A stretch of DNA of 64,000 nt from Bryoerythrophyllum caledonicum. Lineage: Eukaryota > Streptophyta > Bryopsida > Pottiales > Pottiaceae. Shown here in pieces: positions 11,892-23,117 of the stretch (within the stretch, counting starts at the first letter, position 1; every line of letters begins with the position of its first letter). The stretch lies in the NCBI GenBank assembly GCA_963971425.1, contig OZ020526.1:1082180-1146179 (forward strand), read 5' to 3'. The position numbers and the translations under genes are program-made. Under the pieces are notes generated by a model. It searched no databases and was not told the origin of the DNA. It worked only from the letters and a program-made list of their open reading frames with translations.

Positions 11892-12514
11892 AAACTTATA
11901 GAGTGCGTGATGCTAGCTACAGCAATAGAGTAGGGGTTAGAGCAGAGCAAGGGGGAGAGAAGGGGCCCAAGGGGCTAGAGCAGAGCAAAAGGGGTTGCGG
12001 GATTGACATGTGACAATTGGCAGAGAAAGGAGAACATGGCTGGAGTAGAGCAAGGGGTAGAGAAGGGAGCCAAGGCGCTGGAGCAGAGAGGAGAGAGAAG
12101 GGTCGCCAAAACACAAGCCCATATGCATACATGAAAAATCGTTTTGCTCTTAATCACTCATCATGTATGCCCAATGTGAATCAACACTCATGCATCCCAC
12201 AATACAACACTCTCTGTTTTCAGGATTGTCTCAACATTCGGTCTATCACAAATCACACACACCATTCCCTTTACATAGTGTTCAATAGATATTTAGAAGA
12301 AAAAAATTGTCATGTGTCTAATGCACACTTTAGGGCCAAGTGGATTCTTCTGCATGGAACACCTCTTCACTTCTTCATTTAGATGTTATTGATCTTTTTG
12401 AGAAGCATTTATGTTTGGTGGCTTACTCACATGATTGAGTTCAATGAAAAAGCATGAGGTGTCAAAGATATTTTGACATTTTCAATATGACCTTCAAATT
12501 GTTTATCATAGTTA
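11892..12514. promoter_or_regulatory. Upstream region of the Tc1 transposase
   Basis: About 620 bp between the start codon and the right inverted repeat. It includes a G/A-rich patch (11,930-12,110) of imperfect repeats of AGAGCAGAGCAAGGGG and AGAAGGGGCCAAGG, GC-richer than its surroundings. By position it should carry the promoter; no specific box is claimed. Confidence 0.35.
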
Positions 12515-13093
12515 CACATGTTGATAGATATGGAATAACTTTTTTTATGTATGTCTTTTGGCTTTGAAATTTATCCCACATGTTACCAGCGTAGAGATGA
12601 TATTGTGCCAAAAATTTCATTATGTATCAACAAAAATTCAATCCTAAGGAGGGCGTCAAAGTTGGAAGTAGTAAAATGGTTTTCCCCATTGTTTCTCAAA
12701 ACTACACATGTTGGTAGATTTGGAATATTTTTTTTTGTATGGGTCTTTTGGACTTGATTTTTCCACACATGCAAACAACATAAAAATGTTTTTGCTCCAA
12801 AAATTTCATGGGCAAAAAAAATTTCCTCAATTCTTGGGAGGGTGTCAAAGTTGGCAGCTATGACACTTTTCTCACAGCTATCCCATGTTGGTAGATCTTG
12901 CATAAGTTTTTCTGTATAAGTCTCCTGGACTTGAAATTTGGTATGCATGTTTTCAACATAAGGATGATGTTGTCCCCAAATTTTCATGGTAAAATAACAA
13001 TTTCTCAGCTTTGGGGAGGGTGTCAAAGTTGGCAGCAGTGTAGGACACTATCCCTGGAACTACTAAACGGCCAATTTGAATGTCACCCTATTG
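12515..13093. repeat. Right terminal inverted repeat of the Tc1-like element
   Basis: Mirror of 10,316-10,892, including the three GCCAACTTTGACACCCTCC-type units in reverse order. A 147-codon open frame appears in both repeats only because they are copies of one another; I do not consider it coding. Confidence 0.85.
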
Positions 13094-13095
13094 TA

Positions 13096-14041
13096 CTTTA
13101 AAAAAATTTACAAGGTTAAAAGTTATGTTGTTTATAGTTATCTTTCTATACTCCCTTTAGTGATTAGTGCTACTTGATAAAATTGATCATTTTGTCAATG
13201 TAGGCGTGATCATGACGTGTTAACATTAAAAGTTGAACAACCACCTTTTTCATATTCAAAAGTATTGCAAAAATAGTTGTTTGCATTTGAAACAACATAC
13301 TAGTGATACTAGTAGTTTGTTATGAAATTGCTTAAGTAATGAAAAGTTATTTCAAGCTCATTTGTCTAACATGAATGCATAAATGAATTTACTCTTGGTC
13401 ATTATTTTCAAAATATGTTATTTTAATCAGTACTTTAAGCCACGAAAGTTTGTGATAATTATGTATTAAGTCAATTTAATAGATAAAGGTTGTCTTTTTA
13501 TATGTTATGTACATATGACCACTACCTCTTTGAGAGTTAATAATTATACCTCACTATTAGTTATAAAAATATTACTTCCAAGGCATAACCTTTATAGACG
13601 TTTAGCTATGGTTTGGTCGTGTTGTTGTTGGGATGCTAGACAAGTAGAACAAGAAACAATGCTGATTCACTTCCTTTGAAATGACCTAATAACTTTAGTT
13701 GGAAGAATTTGGTTCCAACACAAAGGCGAGGGCAAAACTAAACCCATGGTGGTACCACCATGGAAAGCCATGTTTCTTAATTTAAAGGGCATGTTAAAAA
13801 AATGAGTTTATTTTTGGAATCATAGACCCTAAATTAGTTTATGAGAATCCATTTGGTTATTTTTAGACAAAGTAAACACCAACAATCAAATTACAAGGGA
13901 TTTTTTATCATACGAGTGGGTGTGGTTTTGCCCATGGGCAAGGCTGATGGTCAGAACACTCCGGTGGGTCCTTGTTCAAAGTCAATCGGATCAGATGAAG
14001 AGGGACCTCTCACAAGTAGCACAAAAATTCAAGTCAATATG
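13096..14041. other. AT-rich gene-free flank of Harbinger-2
   Basis: About 950 bp with no recognised gene or repeat. Confidence 0.4.
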
Positions 14042-14378
14042 TTAGAGCATCCTCAATGCTGTCCCTGTACACGTTCCCGGCATGGGCGTGTGCAGGGAGC
14101 CCACGGTTTAAGCGGGAGGACTGACGGGGAGGGGGTCCAGCGCAAGGCCCGCCAACCGCGCCAGGCAAGCGTCTTGCGGGCTGACGCGGGCGGGGAGGTG
14201 GCACCAATCGTTCCGCGTGGAGACAGCTTGGCAACAATTAGGTTGCATCGTACTCCCTCCCTCCCATGCTCATCGCGTTTCTGTGTGCTGCACAACACAT
14301 GCTTCCTACGTTGTTTTAATTTCTCTCAGTCTTGGTGCCCTTTCTGTTATAGTTTTTGTGAGTTTCATAGTTGACGGT

Positions 14379-15383
14379 ATGGAGGCATGGAGGAAGGAGG
14401 TTCAAGTGTCTATTCAAAAGGCACTAGAGAGCGATGAGGACAAAGAAGAGTATGAGGAAGGGTTTATTTCAGCAATGGTTGGTGCGGTTATAGAAGAGGT
14501 GGAAGGTGAAGTGCGGGTGAGACGTAAGCCTGGTGGGAGAACGATCGGCAGACGATACATTTTCCGTGACAGGGAAGCATACCATCACCGCTTGTATGAG
14601 GATTACTTTGCTGAGAGCCCTACCTATGGCCAAGTTCCGTAGACGGTTCAGAATGAGATGGGAATTGTTTGTAAGCATTGTAGATGCAGTGACAAATTTT
14701 GATCCCTGGTTTGTCCAAGGTGTTGATGCGGTCGACAAATTGGATTTGAGCACACTGCAGAAATGCACTGCAACAATCAAGATGCTTGCATATGGATTGC
14801 CTGCAGACGCGTGCGATGAGTACTGCAGGTTGGGTGAGTCCACAGCCTTTGAGTGCATGAAACGGTTTGTAGTAGCAGTGAGAGGGTGTTTTGAGACTAC
14901 TTACTTGGGGCAGCCCACAGGTCAGGATTTTGGGCGACAAATGGCCATCAATGAAGCACGAGGCTTCCCTGGGATGTTTGGTAGTCTTGACTGTATGCAT
15001 TGGAATTGGAAGAATTGTCCGGTTGGATGGCATGGACAATTCCAAGATAAGGACAAGAACCGGTCAATTATCTTGGAGGCCATTGCAGATCAGAGCTTGT
15101 GGATATGGCATGCATTTTTTGGATTCGTTGGAGGCAATAACGACATCAACGTCTTGGATAGATCACCTCTTGTTTCCACCATGTTGAGAGGTGAAGGCCG
15201 TGATCTCACCTTCCAGGTAAATGGCCATGTCTACCCTCGAATCTACCTTCTTGCGGATGGTATTTATCCACCGTGGGCATGTTTTGTGCAACCAATCCAC
15301 GAGCCAATTGGGGAGATGAAAGAGCACTACACCAAGTGCCAGGAAGGTGTCCGTAAGGATGTCAAGCGTGCTTTTGGAGTATT
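14379..15383 (+). pseudogene. Harbinger-2 transposase (Plant_tran type), 5' part
   Basis: The protein starts at ATG 14,379 (MEAWRKEVQ) after GC-rich leader DNA. A frame change occurs near 14,630 between DYFAESPTYG and KFRRRFRMRW, a block that is continuous in intact relatives, so it is a 1-nt-type indel. The core follows with LDCMHWNWKNCP (first Asp), GGNNDINVLDRSP (second Asp) and YLLADGIYPPW. Where the family has Glu in VERAFGV this copy reads VKRAFGV: the catalytic glutamate is replaced by lysine. The gene is then cut at 15,383 by the Ty3 element. The frameshift, the catalytic loss and the insertion make it non-functional. The C terminus is at 34,883-35,171. Confidence 0.85.
15379..15383. 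other. Target-site duplication of the Ty3 element (GTATT), left copy
   Basis: GTATT precedes the left LTR and recurs at 34,878-34,882 just after the right LTR. Five bases is the usual Ty3/gypsy duplication. Confidence 0.9.
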
Positions 15384-17367
15384 TGTAGAGTGGTTTTTCA
15401 CCACTCTAATAAAACACCCAAGTGTACCCACACCTCATAGGATTCGTTACGGGGATGATCATACGCCTAGTTTTAAGTAATTGGAGATTAATTGTGTCGT
15501 TAAAGCTATCTTTTTGGTTAATTCTTAAGGTTATCTATCTATTTTTAGGAAATTAGGGCTGTTAGCATCACTCTTAAGGGATCCACAAACAAAGTCTAAA
15601 CCCCAAGGATCTCTCGTGCCTTAAGACGGAACATTAGTCCTTTTAAGATTGTGCTTATGCCACTAATCCTTAAACACTTGCCACACTGGGCTAATGGAAG
15701 TTTCCATTAAGTCTCATTGCATTGATTCTTTAATTACAATCTTTAAGAATTCACATTCTTACCTCATGCAAAAACGCTCCACTTTTCACGTCCGTCCACT
15801 CGGTCCACGTGATCACGTTCTTAAGACAATGGTTAGTCTCAATAATCCCATACACAAGTTAACTTAAGTCTTAAGGAGTTCACCTCTTAAGTCTCCACTT
15901 AAGTTCACTTACCCACAATTATCCCTTAAAGACCACGGTGTTCCACACTTACTCGTACCACTTAGTCTTTAAGATGTCTGAATTTTACTTAAGGCTTCTC
16001 TCTCGGCCGGGTCCATGTTTTTAAGAACACAGTTTCTGTCCTTGAGTTCTTAAGCACTCACTTTCTCACTTAGGACTGATTCTTAAGAACCTGCACTGTC
16101 TAGACCAATTCGGTCCTATAGTGTTCTTAAGTTTTTGTCTTTAAGACTTCCAGAACCGGGAATGCATCTCACTGAATGCAAATGTTGTCCCGTATTCTCA
16201 CTCATACGAACCTTTAAGTCCAAGCCCTTAAACTTAAGGGTCTCATGGTACTTAAGGTCTCACTCTTCATAAGCTTATGTATCCAAACTTGGACTTAAGA
16301 TTCTTAAGTTTCTATGTTTTCTTCTTAAGTCTTTCTTTGGGATTTGCTCCTTATTTTCTCTCTTATGTTAGATTCTTAAATACTCACAACTTAGTCTATC
16401 TTAGAGAATCCCTTCTATTAAGACTAGACTTAATGCCAATTTTTTGTATGCATAATATGACACTCTTGCCATGCATCAAGGTATGCCACTCTTGATGTTT
16501 ATTGCATAAATTGCATTAACATGAATAAGATCTCCACTCTTATTCCTATGATACTCAAGTTATGCTCACTCACACTTGAGATCTTATTAAGTACTTATGC
16601 ATCACACATCTCATGCACTAAGTCACTTAATTCCACATTATCTCCATTAATCTTCACAATTATAATTATTGCTCCAACACACACACAAGGTCACACACAC
16701 GACCTTAGTAGTTAGGGTATTTCCCTAACTTATTCCATGAAGAATAAATATACAATGCATTCATGCATAGGAATTTTATCCACAATTAATACCTAATGCA
16801 TGCAATTGCATTTACAACACACAATGTCAAATTTATGCAATGAAGTTCACATATTATTGCAATTATACATATGACTCAAGTTACAAGACTCTACATATGC
16901 AAATTCAATAACCATTATATATTCATATATAAAATTAAATACTCTTACAACATTAAGAGTCATCAACTAGCTCTTTCACCTAAAGCTAGGGCTCACTCCA
17001 ATCTTCCTCCAAGGAATTTCTATGGTAATGGCAAAGAATGCTAAAAATTCAAGCTAGTCATTCTACTCAACATCCAAGAGGTACAACTCTTGGAAAGAGG
17101 TTTTTCCTAGTATTAACCATTAAGATTAATTCCACTAAATCTTCACATCTCTTTATATCTATTCATGAAAAGGTACACCCTACCCAAAGGGTGCGAATTC
17201 AACCCTTTTCCCATTATTTCCTTATTCTTGGATATGAATAGGTACTTTCCACTTAATTAACTACTTAGTGTAAACTTAATCATTAATTTTTTAATTCTCT
17301 ATATATCTACAACCCTTTTTACACTTAATTTTCGGAAAAAAACTAATTTTGTCATTTTGGCTCTACA
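15384..17367 (-). repeat. 3' LTR of the Ty3 element (left copy)
   Basis: Starts TGTAGAG and ends CTCTACA, a perfect 7-bp terminal inverted repeat. It aligns with 32,894-34,877 at a constant offset with no net indel. I count six mismatches by eye, including one at each outer end. It is dense in CTTAAG and TTTAAG motifs. Confidence 0.9.
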
Positions 17368-17380
17368 TAGCCCTCCTCTT
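17368..17380 (-). other. Polypurine tract
   Basis: Directly inside the 3' LTR the minus strand reads AAGAGGAGGGCTA, a purine run suited to priming plus-strand DNA synthesis. It fixes the element orientation as minus, in agreement with gag-pol. Confidence 0.75.
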
Positions 17381-19652
17381 AGCTTGGAGACGTCCTCGTC
17401 GACTTCAACGACCTTTGTCCTTGAACTTGATCTTTCGCACTCCATCTTCCTTTCTATCATTTTCTTGTAGTCTCTTTAAGCTCCATATAGATTTCTTCTT
17501 ACTTGTCTTTATTCTCTAAGAATTGTTGATTTTCTTTATTTGCTTTCCATTGTTCTCCTCTTTAATGAGTAAGTCTCATACATACTTGGCTTCAAGTTTC
17601 TCCTTTTAACTTAACTCTTTTAGTTAAGTCTTCCATTTGTAGATTTCCATAATTTTTTTCATTTTAGCTTTGAATTTTTTCATTCTCTTTTAAATCTTCA
17701 TTTTTAATTTTCATTGCTTTCCAAATTTTTCTTTTCAATTTATTTTTTCTTCCATATCTTCCTTTACATTCCACTTGCAATCATTTTTTATATTTTTATT
17801 TATTTTTATTTTTTTCTTTTCACTTCATTCATCATTTTTTCTTCAAATTTAGAAAATTAGCACTTATTAGTCCTCACATCTCTTGATTAGTAAATTAGTA
17901 GTGCATCCTCACAACTAATTACTAATCCTAGATTACTAATCTTCTTTCCACAATCTTTTATTTCTATTTTCTAACTTGTGTGAGCTATCCTATCATACAA
18001 TTCAAGTAGTGTGTGTATTACTTCACCACTAATCGTCTCATCCACATTACTCACATTGTTTTCCATAGCCTTTTTGCTTTATCTCTCAATATTATCATGT
18101 TCTTTCTTATTTTTCCCTTTCATGGTACTCTCTCATTAGAATTATCATGTTCTCTCCCTCTTATTTTTTCCTTTCATGATACTCTCTCATTAGAATTATC
18201 ATGTTCTCTCCCTCTTATTTTTTTCCTTTCAGCTATATGCCTTAAGTTTATTATATTATTTTATTATATTATTTTTTATTTTTACAAATTCAATTGAATT
18301 TGCTCTTTCCTTAAGACACTATCCCTCCACATATTCTTAAAACTCTCACTACATGTAAGTCTTTAAGATTTTTGTTTTATCCAAAGTGTAACTGACTTTG
18401 GTTTTGTTCTTAAGAAAACTCACTCATTAGAGGTTTTTAAGAACTGACTTACTTAAGGAAAATAAGGATCTATCCTATTTGTTCTTTTTCCTTAAGGAAC
18501 TAAATTTCTCTTGCTTGTCTCGTTTTTAAGGTTCTAGTCTGCTCAAGGTTGTAACTTAAACTCTCACTTTCCTTAAGGTCACAAGAAAAGATGATCTCAC
18601 TCAAAACAGTGTTTTTAAGGGCTCTTACAATTTTGTACTTAAAGGGATCTTTTCTAAAATTTTGAACTTAAGGAGTTGAACTTTAAAGTATAAATTTACT
18701 ACGTACTGGTTTTTTAATTAGGAAAATTATCTGTTCTTTCAGCTGGTTCGTTTCTTCCTGAACATGTTCTTACCCACGTATAGACAGAGCTCTGTCTGTA
18801 TTGACAGGTTCTTTATAAGTCACAGACTCCGAAAATCAATCTTCTTTTTCCATTCTTTCCTAAGTTCTTTATAATTGTTCCTTCATTGTGATTCATCACG
18901 CTTCAGATTGTGAAAATAGGTTGTGCATATGTCTCCAAATAATTGAAACAGTGAGAGAAGTTATTATTTTTCTGTATACTAGGTTCTGCATTTGTCCCAT
19001 ATCGTTTGGTAAGGCTCCTGCGGCTCACGATATATAGGCTAACAGACCGGATACCTTCATCTAGCAGGCCTAGGTGGTCGGTTAACGTGTGCCGCGGGTA
19101 CATACTGTCGTGGCAACCTCCGGGTGCTAGTGTCGGGTATGTATCATCACACGTGGCTTATCCCACCACGCTTGACTAGAGTGCTGACTCCTGTAGTTAC
19201 AGGCAGTTCAACATGGTTTTTTTTTTTTTTCATAACTTACAGTTTAATATTTCCTTCTTTGTGTGTACACTCCCAAGTCACCGAACCTCCTTTCAGCTGA
19301 CTTCCACTTGTATATATATTTTTTTAAATTTTTCGTAGAACATTCCTAGAATTCTTCATTCCCAGACAGTTTCTCCTCTTAATTAGTTGTTGATTCCATT
19401 TCTTCGTGTTCATAATCTTATGACATCGTATCATGCAGCTAATGTCATTCATATTTCCAGAAGATTGCAGCTTTACAGATTTTTGTTCAGTCTTTCAAAA
19501 TCAGCTATCAGCTCATTATCCTGGCTTCCACAACAAGTCATATCCTAAGTTCTCGAAGCTGCAAACTTCTAAACTCTAGCTGCAATCACAAAATTCCATC
19601 ATAATATTTACATTGTCTGCACAGAGCTTCTCCTAAAAAACCTCATGTCTAC
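17381..19652. other. Non-coding 3' region of the Ty3 element
   Basis: About 2.3 kb between the extra ORF and the polypurine tract, T-rich on plus, with a 62-bp tandem repeat near 18,100-18,235 and many CTTAAG-type motifs near 18,300-18,680. A GC-richer patch at 19,000-19,200 has no recognised structure. Confidence 0.5.
18100..18235. repeat. About 62-bp tandem repeat, 2+ copies
   Basis: Two nearly identical units and a partial one share CTCTCATTAGAATTATCATG followed by TTCTCTCCCTCTTATTTTTT and a CCTTTCATG-type junction. Located in the non-coding 3' part of the Ty3 element. Confidence 0.75.
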
Positions 19653-22600
19653 TCAAGATCTTGGTCTGGCTTCGAGTCGAGGACGCTTATGCTTGTACGC
19701 ATCCTTGAACTCACACTCCTGGAGAATCAGCTGCAGCTCAGCCATCTCCACATTACGACAAACATCTTCATCATGCTTGAAGAGATACGTCTCGTGTGCC
19801 TTCTGATAACTCAACCAGGCCACCAGCTGCTCTTGACGCTTGCTGGAATTCTCCAAGGCAAACACCGAGCTCGCACCGTGGAGGAAGTTGGTAATTACCA
19901 TACACTCCAAAGTCCTCATATGGCGACTTGGCATCTGTTGCATCTTCGTCCATAGGTGAAACTCGGGCTTGGTCTCGTCAAATCTGTTGACATTCACCAC
20001 GCACTTGTATCGCATACACATATGAGATAGGATGTTGCAGAACACTGCAGCTCGAAAACACACAGGATCCGTGTGTCTTCGGTGAATCTCAAAAAAGGCT
20101 CGATAGGAATCACTGCATTCCTGGAGAGAAGAAAAACTCCCTGGAATCTGTGGCCAGTTGTAAGGCACTGTGTCGAGCTTACTCCAGGGCGCCCACTTGT
20201 AACGCCGATATCCCTTCAAGGGACACTGGTGGTAGCTCGTCGTGATCGCTGCTGGTGGCACTGTTGACCACGTTTGGGATGCCTTGGGATATAGTTGATC
20301 CCACTGTCTCCAGACCTGCGGTGACAAGCCAAAGTCCTCCAACAGCCAATCTATGGCTTGCCATGAGGGAAATGGCACCTCCTCCTCGCTATTAAACAGA
20401 TTCTCGTACTCTCCGAGAAATAGTTGCTTGTTCAACGATCCGGTCACTGGTAGTGGCAAGCCTCCCCAGATTGTGTGTCTATAATCTGGAGGGGGTGACA
20501 TGAAAGTGGCCATTTGAACCGCATCTGCCACATCCACCGTTTTCTTCTTTGCTCCCTCGATCGCACGCTTAAGTCGGTGGTGAGCTCGGACCTTGGCGTA
20601 GAGATACTGCCCCATGGTGATCTCACCTCGCTGAGCCAAGTCCTCGCGCTCCTGGACTTGAGTCATGCATCCCACAAAGCTCTGCTCGTTCTGTAGCAGC
20701 TTTGTCAGCTTCTCCATCTGGTTCTTCCATTCTCCCAGATAGTCCGTGGAGAAGGGAACTGTCTTGAGATCAACCTCCGGAATGACTACCATTCGTTGAG
20801 CTACATCCGGTTGATCATACTGCCTCCGCATCTGCAGCTGCCCCTCCAAGTGCCAGTAATATAGTAGCACTTTGGCTCCAATATCACCGATCGGCACCAG
20901 CAGCTGTCTCGAGTCCTCCAGTTGAAGGTCTTCTCTCACAATCATTTCGCAGATTAGATTCTGCATATTGGCGAAGTTCGCCGCTACGATCCACAGGTTC
21001 TGAAATTCTCCTCGGCTCAGCTTGTCTCCATGATTCAAACACATCATGGTTAAACAAGCGGTCCTCTGCAACTCATAGGCTCGGAAGAGTGCAAAGGTTG
21101 GCGGACTGTGTAAGTCCTGGCGCCAAATTGCCTCTTGGAGTTTGCTCTTCACTCCTCTATCTATGGTCGTCTGTGCAGTCAACCGGGCATTAGCCTCGGT
21201 GACATCTCGTACCTTCTCTTCCAACTCTGCTACCTGTGAAGAGTCAGGCGTAGCTACGGTCGACGCTTCCCTACTCGCCTGCACCTCCCTCTTCTGTTGA
21301 GCTAGGGATGTCGCTAACTCCGTCGCCAAATTTTTCTCAGCCTGATACTGCTCCTTCACCAGCTGGTGTTGAGTCTTAAGACTCTCAATCTCGAGCAAGT
21401 ATTCTTCAACTTGTCGCTCCTTCGCAGTGTGGAGATCCTTCCAGTGGGCAGCGCTCCCGGAAGCTTGCCGGAGCTCTTCTTGCAACGTGTGCCAATCTCG
21501 CACCTGTGCTTCCTTGTCTCTAGCTAGAGCTGAATTTTCCTTCTCCGACTCCGCCTTGAGGCGATGGTACTCCTGCTCCATGTGGCTCAGCTTCTTCTGC
21601 AACTCCTCGCATTGTTGTGCCTTAGTGGTCTGTTCGTTGCACAAGGTCTCCCAGCGCTGAATTTCTTCAGTTGTTTGGGCCAACTTCCCTCGCAGCTCAC
21701 CTCGCTCTCTGTCCAGCAGCTCTTTAGCTCGCTCTGCTTCCAAGAGCGCCTTCTCTAGCCGGAGCTTCTCGCGTTGGAAGTCCTTCTGCATTTGATCCTT
21801 GGCCAACAAGATGTCCTTGTTGGTGGCTTGGTATTGAGCTACGAGATCATCCTTCTGGATCACCATCAGCTCGAGATTCGCCTCGTTCAACTCCCGAACC
21901 TCACCCTGTTTGGTGCTATCTGCCCCCTGCGATCTCTTCTCTGTCCGCTTGAGAGGAGCTTCATCTTCAGGGTCCTCCATTGTGGCAACCTCGGGAGCAG
22001 CGTACGGAACAATCTACTTGGATGGTGTCTTGGTCAGCTTCGCTGCTGCTGGTGGACGTGGTTCCTGTCCTGAGGTGATACTCAAGACACCTCCAGTGGA
22101 GATCGGGGGCTTCACCTTCTTCTTCTGCACTTCCGCCAACTGTTTCTTCCCCTTGTCTTTCGCTGGTGCAGGGGCTTCAGGTGACCCTAGCATCTCCTCT
22201 TCTGCGTCCTCCCTTGCTGGATTGGTCATGTCTTCATCTCCTACGTCTTCTTCTTCTTCGGAAGCCTCTTCCGGTTCCTCTTCTTCCTCCGGTTCCTCCA
22301 CCATCTTGCGCAATCTCTTCTTCTTGGAACTCCTCCCTGATTCTTCTTCCACCTCTTGTGCTCCTCCAGTCAAGCTCTTCCTCAGTGGGGGACAGATTGC
22401 TGAGAAGTACGTGGTCCCATGAAAGAAGATGTTGTGGCGGGTATTCTTCCCTGCTAGCTCCAGTCGGAGATGCGCGTACATGATCTTGGACCAATTGAGT
22501 CGCTCTCCATTCCAGCTCTTGTACGCTGCAGCCAATGCGCTGGGTGATCATACTTCCGTTCCATCAAAAGCCATCAAGAGTCGAAGATTGATAAATTTCA

Positions 22601-23009
22601 GCCATTCCTTCCACGAAGCCTTGGCCTTCCTGATCGAATATCCCCGTTCCACCTTGGCGTCGTCTGGCCTCTCGAACACCCGACTGAGCTCAGTCTTGGT
22701 TAGCAAAGGCAATCCCACCAGCGTAGGTCCCGTCTTTGGCAAGCTTGGGCAATGCTGCTGGACGACCTCGACGTCGAAGCGAACCACTTCACCGTTGATC
22801 AAAAATTCGTCTTGAGCGCCTCGCTTGGAGTTCAGCATGAAAGCCAGCACTCGCGGTAGATCCGCCTCCGGCCATTGTTGCTCGATGAATTGCAGGAGAC
22901 CTGCCTTCTCCAAATTCTTGCGGTTGCCCTCATACACCTTCTTTAGCAACTCCCTCAGCGGAGAAGGATCGATCTCGAAATCTTTCTTCGTCTTCCGTTT
23001 CTGGCTCAT
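19653..23009 (-). pseudogene. Extra downstream ORF of the Ty3 element, two in-frame stops
   Basis: Three consecutive open segments lie in one frame: 23,009-22,548, 22,547-22,014 and 22,013-19,653, separated by a TGA at 22,548-22,550 and a TAG at 22,014-22,016, about 1,119 codons in all. The start I prefer is MSQKRKTKKDF at 23,009; an earlier ATG in frame lies at 23,072. Segment 1 is a basic globular region. Segment 2 is an acidic Glu-rich linker. Segment 3 begins with about 280 residues of charged coiled coil and ends in a Trp/Cys-rich globular part (QLYPKASQTW, PWSKLDTVPYNWPQIPG). I do not recognise the family. Position after integrase matches the env-like/extra ORF of some plant Ty3 elements, but I see no signal peptide or membrane span. 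The stops could be mutations or recoding sites. Confidence 0.6.
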
Positions 23010-23117
23010 CTTGATTTCTCTGTCTGCTGTTCTCTTACAACCAACGCCACTCTGTGAATTTGGATTCACCATTTTGCACCTGTCTTTAACAACAAAACAA
23101 AGCTCTTTTCCCTGCAA

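Larger units (their letters stand above)
10316..13093. mobile_element. Tc1-like DD34E transposon with long inverted repeats
   Basis: A 2,778-bp element flanked by TA (10,314-10,315 and 13,094-13,095). Both ends start CAATAGGGTGACATTC and remain inverted repeats for about 577 bp, unusually long for Tc1. Each repeat consists of about three diverged direct units (starting near 10,375, 10,553 and 10,740 on the left) that each open with GCCAACTTTGACACCCTCC or a close variant, so the unit occurs six times in the element. The interior holds one intact transposase gene. Uninterrupted coding and near-identical repeats suggest recent activity. Confidence 0.9.

Noticed and set aside
16277-17241. Short plus-strand frames in the LTR, repeated at 33,787-34,751
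   Set aside because: They recur only because the LTR is duplicated; they lie antisense to the element and have no coding character.
19000-19200. Possible 5S-like or tRNA-like RNA gene in a GC-richer patch
   Set aside because: No internal promoter boxes or cloverleaf pairing could be found by eye.
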